NCBI RefSeq assembly: GCF_038502225.1
Contig: NW_027195540.1
Span: 105,750-169,749 of the forward strand
Length of the DNA: 64,000 nt
Reading direction: 5' to 3'
Origin: Cherax quadricarinatus
Taxonomy: Eukaryota > Arthropoda > Malacostraca > Decapoda > Parastacidae
Shown here: positions 56,741 to 64,000 of the stretch, piece after piece
Numbering within the stretch: the first letter of the stretch is position 1
How the letters are laid out: each line of letters opens with the position of its first letter
Position numbers and translations under genes: made by a program
The notes under the pieces: generated by a model
The model's database searches: none
The model's input: the letters and a program-made list of their open reading frames with translations, nothing else
What the model was told of the DNA's origin: nothing

Positions 56741-59700
56741 ATGACCCTTGTATAGTAGAATAATTCTTAATGACCCCGTGTAGTAGATGAGTCTTAATGT
56801 ACCCTCGTGAGGTAGATAGTGTTAATGACCCTCGTGTAGTAGATAGTTATTGTGACCCTCGTTGTAGGTAGATGGTTCTTAATGACCCTATCGTTGTAGT
56901 AGAATAGTCTTAATCACCTTGTGTAGTCAATTGAACAGCCAATGACCTAGTCTTAATTAGATATTCCCTTAATGAAGCTTCTCGTCAGTAGATAGGTCTT
57001 AATGGCCACCTTGCATTAGTAGATAGGTCTTAAGCCAGGACCACTCATTAGTAGTAGATAGTCTTTAATGACCCTTCGTGTAGTAGATAGAATCTTAAAA
57101 GACTCTCGTGTAGTAGATAGTCTTTAATTGACCTCGTGAGATAGATGAGTCTTAATGACCCCTACTCGTAGTAGAATGAGTCTTAATGACCCATCAGAGC
57201 CACCGTAGTATGAGTGGTTGCTTAATGACCTTACCCGTGTAGTAGATAGATCGTAATTGGCACCCTCGTTATGGTAAGATAGGTCTTAATTCGACCTGAC
57301 CTCGTGTAGTAGAATAGTCTTCTTAATGACACCGTTGTGAGTAGATGAGTCTTAATGACTCCTGAGTGTGAGTAGATATTCTTAATGGACCACTCCCGCG
57401 TAGTTAGATAGTCTTAACCGACCCCTTTGTGTAGTAGATGAGGTCTTAGGCGGACCCTCGTGTGGTAGATAGTCTTAATGGCCGACCCTCGTGCAGTAGA
57501 TAAGTCTTGAACGGCTCCCTCGTTGCAAGTAAGATAGTAATGACCCTCGTGCAGTAGATAGTCTTAACGCAGACCCTCGTCGTAGTAGATAAGTCTTAAT
57601 GACCCTCGTAGTAGATAAGTCTTAATGGACCCTCCCCGTGTAGTAGGATAGATCATTAATGGCCCACCCCGTGTAGTCAAGATAGTGTTAAACTGACTCC
57701 CTCGTGTAGTAGATGATGTAATTGAGCCCAGCCCCGCGTAGGTAGAATAGGTCTTAATGACCACTAGTGTAGTTAGATGATCTTAATGACCCTCGTGTGG
57801 TAGATAGTCTTAATGACCCTCGTGTAGTAGATTGTCTTAATGACCCTCGTGTAGTAGATAGTCTTAATGATCCTCGTGTAGTAGATAGTCTTAATGACCC
57901 TCGTGTAGTAGATAGTCTTAATGACCCTCGTGTAGTAGGTAGTCTTAATGACCCTTGTATAGTAGTGTGAATGACCCTAGTGTAGTAGATAGTCTTAATG
58001 ACCCTCATGTAGTAAATAGTCTTAAAGACTCTCGTGTAGTAGATAGTCTTTATGACCCTCGTGTAGTAGATAGTCTTAGGAACTCTTGTGTAATTAGATA
58101 GTCTTAATGACCTCGTTTAGTAGATAGATAGTGACCGTGTAATAGATAATGTTGTGGCCGTGGCGTTGAATGGTCTTAATGGCTCTCATGTGGTAGATAA
58201 TGTAGTATTTCCGTAGTAGATGGTGTAATGACCTCTGTGTAGTAGATAGTCTTAGTAACACTCGTGTAGTAGATAATAGTCTTTGCCGACCTCATTGTAC
58301 TAGATGGTGTAATGACCCTCTCATTAATAGTAGATAGTCTTAATGACCTCGTGTAGTAGATAGTCTTAATGACCCTCATTAGCAATGGAATAATTAATGA
58401 CCCTCGTGCAGTAGATAGTCTTAAATGGACCCTCAGGTTAAGTAGATAATTATTGGCCTCCCGATTAGCAGTAGATAAGTATTAAGTGACCTCATTGTAG
58501 TAGATAGGATCTTAAGTAAGATTCCTCATTCTTGGTAGATAGTCTTAATGACCCCACTCAGGTGAATAAGGAGGTCATTAATGACCCACCCCTTATAACA
58601 GATAGTCTTAAGAACCTCAATGTAGTGAATCAGTCTTAATGACCCTCGATGTAGTAGATCTTAATGACCCTCGTTGGCCAGTAGATGATCCATAATGACC
58701 CCGTATAGTAAGAAGAATGTAATGACCTCGTGTAGTTAAGTCCCTTATCACCCTCGTGCCAGTAGATAGGTCTTAATGACCCCAATGCCCCGGTAGATAG
58801 TCTTAATGACTGGTATTAGGATATCTTAATGACCCTCGATGTAGTACATTAGTCTTATGTCCCTCGAGTAGTAGTGAATCTTAATGGCCTCAGCCAGTAA
58901 GATAATCTGTGGCCACTGGGTAGTAGATGGTCTTAGCTATCCCTCGTGTGGTGAATTCAAGGTCTTAATGACCCTCCGATGGTAAGTAGATAGTGCTAAT
59001 GACCATCGATGTAGTTAGAATAGTCTTAATGACCCTGACATAGTAGATGAGGTCTACTTGGAATGACCCTCGGTGTAGTAGATAGTCTTAATGACCCCCG
59101 TGTAGTAGATATTCTTAATTGACCCTCATGCAGTGAATGGTCTTAATGACCCTCAGTAGCCAAGTAGATAGTGTACTAAGCAAGCCATCATGCATTAAGT
59201 AGATGGTCCCTTAATGACCTTACTCATGCCAGGTAGATAGGCCTAGACCACTCGTGTAGTAAACATACTGCAGCCCTCAATGTTAGCAGATAGTCTTAAT
59301 GAATCCCTCGTGTAGTAGATGATCTTAATGACCCTCAGTGATTAGATAGGTCCCTAATGACCCTCTTGTAGGTAGATAGTCTTAATGAACCCTCCCGTGC
59401 CAGTAGATGAGTATTAATGAACCCTCGTGTAGAAGATAGTCTTAATGACCCTCGTGTAGTGATGAATCTTAATGACCTCGTTAGATCGAATGATCTTAAT
59501 GGTCCCTCGTGTAGTAGATAGTAATGACCCTCCGTGTTGAATGATATTAATGACCCTCGATAGCAGTAGATAGTCTTAATGACCCTCCATTCAGCAAGTA
59601 GATAGTCTTAATGACCCTCGTGTAGTGCAGATAGTCCCATAGCGACCATCGTGGCAGTAATAGGTCTTAATGACCTCGTGTAGTAGATGATCTTAATGAA

Positions 59701-62700
59701 CCTGGTGTAGTTGAAGTAGTCCTTAATGACCCTCATGTAATGTAGATAGTCTTAATGACCATTCGTGTAGTAGATAGTCTTAATTGACCCACTCGATGCC
59801 GGTAAGATGGTCTTAACGACCCTCGTGTAGTAGATAGTCTGTTGAACCCTCGCCAAATAGATTGATATTACCACCCTCGTGTAGTAGAATCAGTCTTAGC
59901 TTAATGACCATTCGTGTAGTAGATAGTAATTGAATGACCCTCATGTAGTAGATAGGTCTTAATGACCCTCGTGTAGTAGATAGTCTTAATGGACCCTCAT
60001 TAGTAGATAGTTAATTAAGACCACTCATGTAGTAGATAGTCTTAATGACCCTCGTGTAGGTAGATAGGTATTAATGACCTTCGTGTAGTAGATAGTCTTA
60101 ATGACCCTCTGTGTGACAGTGTTAATGACCTCCAGTAGAGTAGATAGGCTTAATGACCTCGATAGCAGTAGATGGTAATCTGACCCTTAAGGTAGCGAAT
60201 TGAACAAATCCACCCTCGTGTAGTAGATAGTCTTAACATCACGGTAAGTAGATAGGTCCCTTAATCACCTTGTTAGTAGTGAATCGATGTCTTAATGACC
60301 CTCCGTGTACGTAGATAGTATTAATGACCCTCGTGTAGTAGTCTTGTGGCCCTCATTAGTAGTAAATGAACTTAATGACCCACCCTCGTGTAGTAGATAG
60401 TCTTAAGTGAACCCTGACCGACGTGTAGGCAGGACCAGTATTAATGACCCTCGTATAGTAGGAATAGAACTTAATGACCCTCGTGTGCAGATGATAGCAT
60501 CTTCAATGGACCCTCCGTTGTAGTAGATGGTCTCAATGACCCATCATTAGCAGTAGAATGATCTTTACTGACCCTCCACTTCGTTATGGCAGATAGTGCT
60601 TAGCGGATACCTCAGCTAGTAGATAGTCATAATGAAGCCCACTTGCGCAATTGGGAACGATCCCTTAATGACCCTCATGTAGTAGATGGATGCCTTAACG
60701 AACCCATACAGCCATGATAGATGAGTGTTAATGACCCTCAATACCAATGGGTGTCATTAATGTTTGTGGCCAATCGATGATGTAGCCGGCATCAATGTGT
60801 GAATAGTCTTAACTGACCCTCGTGTAATGAATGAGTCTTAAATGAATCCCTCATTGGTAGATAGTCTTAATGACCTTCAGGTATTAGATAGTCTTAATTG
60901 ACCCCATTCGTGTAGTAGATAGTCTTTAATTGACCCTCGTGCTTAGTAGATAGTATTAAGTGACCACCCTCCGTGTAGAAGATAGTCTTAATGACCCTCA
61001 TGTAGTAGATTAGTCTTAATGGCCTTCGTGTAGCGAATCAGTCTGACCCCGTCAGCTAGTAGATAGTCTTAATGATTCCACGTCGTAGTAGATAGTCTTA
61101 ATGACCCTCGTGTAGTTAGACCCAGTCTTAACGGCCCTCGTGTGATGATGGTGTAACGACCATCTGATAGTTAAGCTGGTCTTGACCTCCGTTGTAGTAG
61201 ATAGTCTTAGCCAATTTCAGTGGTGATCTGATCTTAATGTTCACCTCGTGTAGTAGATAGTCTTAATGCACCTCAGTGCAGTAGATAGTCTTAGCCCAGT
61301 ATAGTGGTAGTCTGTATTCCTCGATGTAGTATGGTCCTTAACCAACCTCGTGTGGTTAGATAGAGTAATGACCTTCGTGTAGTTAGAATGACTAATGACC
61401 TGGCGCCAAGTAGATAAGTCTTAATTGAACCCTCGTGTACCCTAGATAGTCTTAGCCAGCCCTAGTGGCAAACATAGTCTTTTAATGACCCTCTGTGTAG
61501 TAGATAGTCTTAGCCTTAATGACCCTCATTAGCAGTAGATAGTCTTAATGGACCTCATTAGTAAAGATAATTACTGAACCTCGTGTAATGATGATCTTAA
61601 TGACCCTGGCGTAGTAGGAATAAGTCTTAATGACCCTGGCGTAGTAGATAGTCTATTAATGACCCTCGTGTAGTAGATAGTCTTAATGACCCTCGTGTAG
61701 TAGATTGTCTTAATGACCCTGGTGTAGTAAATAGTCTTAATGACCTATTGTAGTAGATGAGTCTTAATGACCCTCGGTGTAGTAGATAGTCTTAATGACC
61801 CTCATGTAGTAAATAGTCTTAATGACCCTCACCTTATGTAAGTAGATAGTCTTAATTGACCCTTGGTGTAGTAGATGATCTTAATGAGCCCTTCGGTGTA
61901 GTAGATAGTCTTAATGACCTGGTGTAGTAGATAGTCCCTTAATGTGACCCTGGTGTAGTAGATAGTCTTAATGACCCTGGCCCTTGTAGTAGATAGGTCT
62001 TAATGACCTGGTGTATTAGATGGTCTTAATGACCCATCGTGTTAGTAGGAATAGTCTTAATGACCTGGTGTAGTTAGACCAGTCCCTTAATGACCCTATG
62101 TAGTAGATAAGTCTTAACTGACCCTCGGTGGTAGTAGAATGATCCCTTAATGACCATCGTGCTTAGTAGATAGTCTTAATGACCCTGGGTGGCCAATGAA
62201 TGATCTTAATGACCTGGTGTAGTGGATGATCTTAAGCTGACCCTCGGTGTAGTAAGATGAGTCACCAATGACCATCCGATGTAGTAGATAAGTCTTAATG
62301 AACCCTGGTGCTTAGTAGATAGGTCTTAATGACCCTCAATTGTAGTAGATAGTCTTAATGACCCTCGGTGTAGTAGATAAGTCTTAATGAGGCCCATCGT
62401 GTTAGTAGATAGTCTTAATGACCTGGTGTAGTAGGATAGTCTTAATGACCCTGGTGTAGTAGATAGTCTTGGATGGTGGTAGTAGATAGTCTTAATGACC
62501 ATCGTGTAGTAGACAGTCTTAATGACCCACAGGTGTTAAGTAGATAGTCCCTTAATGACCCTGGTGTGAAGTAGAATAGGTCTTAATGCCAGCCCATCGT
62601 GTAGTTAGATAGTGTAATGACCCTGGTGTAGTTAGAATAGGTCCCTTAATGAGGCCTATTGTAGTAAGATAAGTCTTAATGACCTGGTGTTACTTAGGGT

Positions 62701-64000
62701 GTCCTTAATGAACCCATCATTAATTAGCAGATAGTCTTAATGAACCCTCCAGTGTAGTAGATAGTCTTAATGACCCAGGTGTAGTGAATTGAATGTAATG
62801 ACCCTGTGTAGTAGAATAGGTCCCTTAATGACCCTGGTCCCTAGTAGATAGGTCTTAATGACCCTGGTCTTAAGTAGATAGTCCTTATTGACCTGGTGTA
62901 GTAGATAGTCTTAATGACCCTAGTGTAGTAGACCAGTCTTAATGACCTGGTGTAGCAGATAGTCTTAATGGACCCTGGTGTAGTAGATAGTCTTAATGAC
63001 CTGAATTGGTAGTACCAATAGTCCTTAATGACCTGGTGTAGTAGATAGTCTTAATGACCTGGTGTAGTAGATAGGTCTTAATGACCCTCGAATTGTAGAG
63101 AAACTAGATAGTCTTAATGACCATGGTGTTAGTAGATAGTCCTTAATTGACCTGGTGTAGTAGAATAGGTCTTTAATGACCATCATTAGTAGATAGTCTT
63201 AATGACCCTGGTGTAAGTAGATAGTCCTTAATTGACCCAGGTGTAGTAGATGGTCCCTTAATGACCTGGTGTAGTAGATAGTCTTAATGACCCAGGTGTT
63301 AAGTAGACCACTCTTAATGACCTGGTGTAGTAGATAGTCTTAAATGACCTGGCGTAGTAGATAGTCTGTGGCCATCGTGGTTAGATAGGTCCTTAATTGA
63401 CCCTGGTGCTTAGTAGATAGTCTTAATTGACCCTGGTGTAGTCGATAGTCTTAATGACCCTGGTGGTAATTAGATAGTCTTAATGACCTGGTGTAGTAGA
63501 TAGTCTTAATGACCTTCATGTAGTAGATAAGTCTTAGCCTGACCATCGTGTAGTAGATAGTCTTAATGACCCTGGTGTAGTGAATGAGTCCTTAATGACC
63601 TTGGTGTAGTAGATAGTCATTAATGACCCTCCGTGTGATTGAGACAGTCTTAATGACCCTGGTCTTAAGTAGATAGTCTTAATGACCCTGGTGTAGTAGA
63701 TAGTCTTAATGACCCTGGTGTAGTAGATGGTCTTAATGACCTGGTGTAGTAGATGGATCTTAATGACCTGGTGCAGTAGAATAAGTCCTTAACGACCTGA
63801 GTGAGCAGATAGTCTTAATGACCTTGGTGTATTAGATAGACCCTTAATGACCTGGTGTAGTAGATAGTCTTAATGACCCTCGGCTGCTTAGTGGATAGTC
63901 TTAATGACCCTCGGTGTAGTAGATGAGTCTTAATGACCCTCGTTGGCTTGGTAGATAGTCCTTAATGATCCTGGTGTAGTAGGATATGATGATCTTAATG
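56741..64000. repeat. Degenerate, indel-rich continuation of the 27-bp array
   Basis: The ttaatgaccctcgtg and gtagtagatag cores remain recognisable throughout, but nearly every unit has 1-bp to several-bp insertions, deletions or substitutions. A cleaner patch lies at about 57775-58020. The same small changes recur in many units: gtcccttaat, tagaatag, taagtaga, ttagtaga. Short minus-strand frames near 57564-58385 are repeat shadows. The array runs off the right end of the window. I see no gene, RNA or mobile element in it. Confidence 0.9.
61590..64000. repeat. CCTGG-type variant of the degenerate 27-bp repeat
   Basis: From about 61600 the ccctcgtg segment is mostly replaced by cctggtg or ccctggtg, giving gacctggtgtagtag followed by atagtcttaat, about 26-27 bp. 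The original ctcgtg form persists as a minority (for example 61660-61690 and 62350-62360). Indel noise is still high. Confidence 0.8.

Noticed and set aside
57564..58385. Short minus-strand frames in the degenerate zone
   Set aside because: They are chance open stretches of the 27-bp family broken by indels, with no common protein.
34279..64000. Telomeric or telomere-like array
   Set aside because: No run of TTAGG, TTAGGG or TCAGG units is present; the 23/27-bp unit does not contain a telomere motif in tandem.

Overview
The window is almost entirely tandemly repeated DNA: five unrelated minisatellite/satellite families lie nearly head to tail, and about 0.5 kb of complex sequence is the only candidate former protein-coding segment. 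There is no bacterial-style gene density, no RNA gene and no intact host gene. The tens-of-kilobase arrays and the fragment of a non-LTR (LINE-type) retrotransposon with a 2A-like motif point to a eukaryote, most likely an invertebrate animal. Crustaceans and molluscs are plausible because they carry such elements and large minisatellites, but the sequence alone does not fix the lineage.

Layout. 1-1326: 52-bp repeat, about 25 copies, open to the left. 1327-1410: short non-repetitive spacer. 1411-30508: a 29-kb array of a 27/28-bp G-rich repeat, 27-bp forms on the left and an almost pure 28-bp form from about 11.5 kb rightward. 30509-30602: spacer made partly of decayed edge monomers. 30603-32780: exactly 66 copies of a 33-bp repeat. 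32781-33322: decayed 5' coding end of a non-LTR retrotransposon (basic/hydrophobic leader, D-I-Q-I-N-P-G-P, in-frame TGA, then a C-x2-C motif). 33245-34278: 46-bp repeat whose first copy is the retrotransposon's C-x2-C coding segment. 34279-42409: variable 23-bp repeat. 42410-56740: its 27-bp derivative (extra ATAG), including about 4.7 kb of apparently identical units. 56741-64000: the same 27-bp family riddled with small indels and substitutions, changing near 61.6 kb to a CCTGG-type variant, and running off the right end.

The very long open frames (up to 6,490 codons) are by-products of repeat units that lack stop codons on one strand, and I do not call them genes. The most interesting points are the apparent birth of the 46-bp satellite from retrotransposon coding sequence, the 33-bp array abutting the start of that element (possibly its 5' UTR monomers), rare-variant blocks showing segmental duplication inside the arrays, and the abrupt change to degenerate sequence at 56.7 kb, which may be biological edge decay or sequencing/consensus error.
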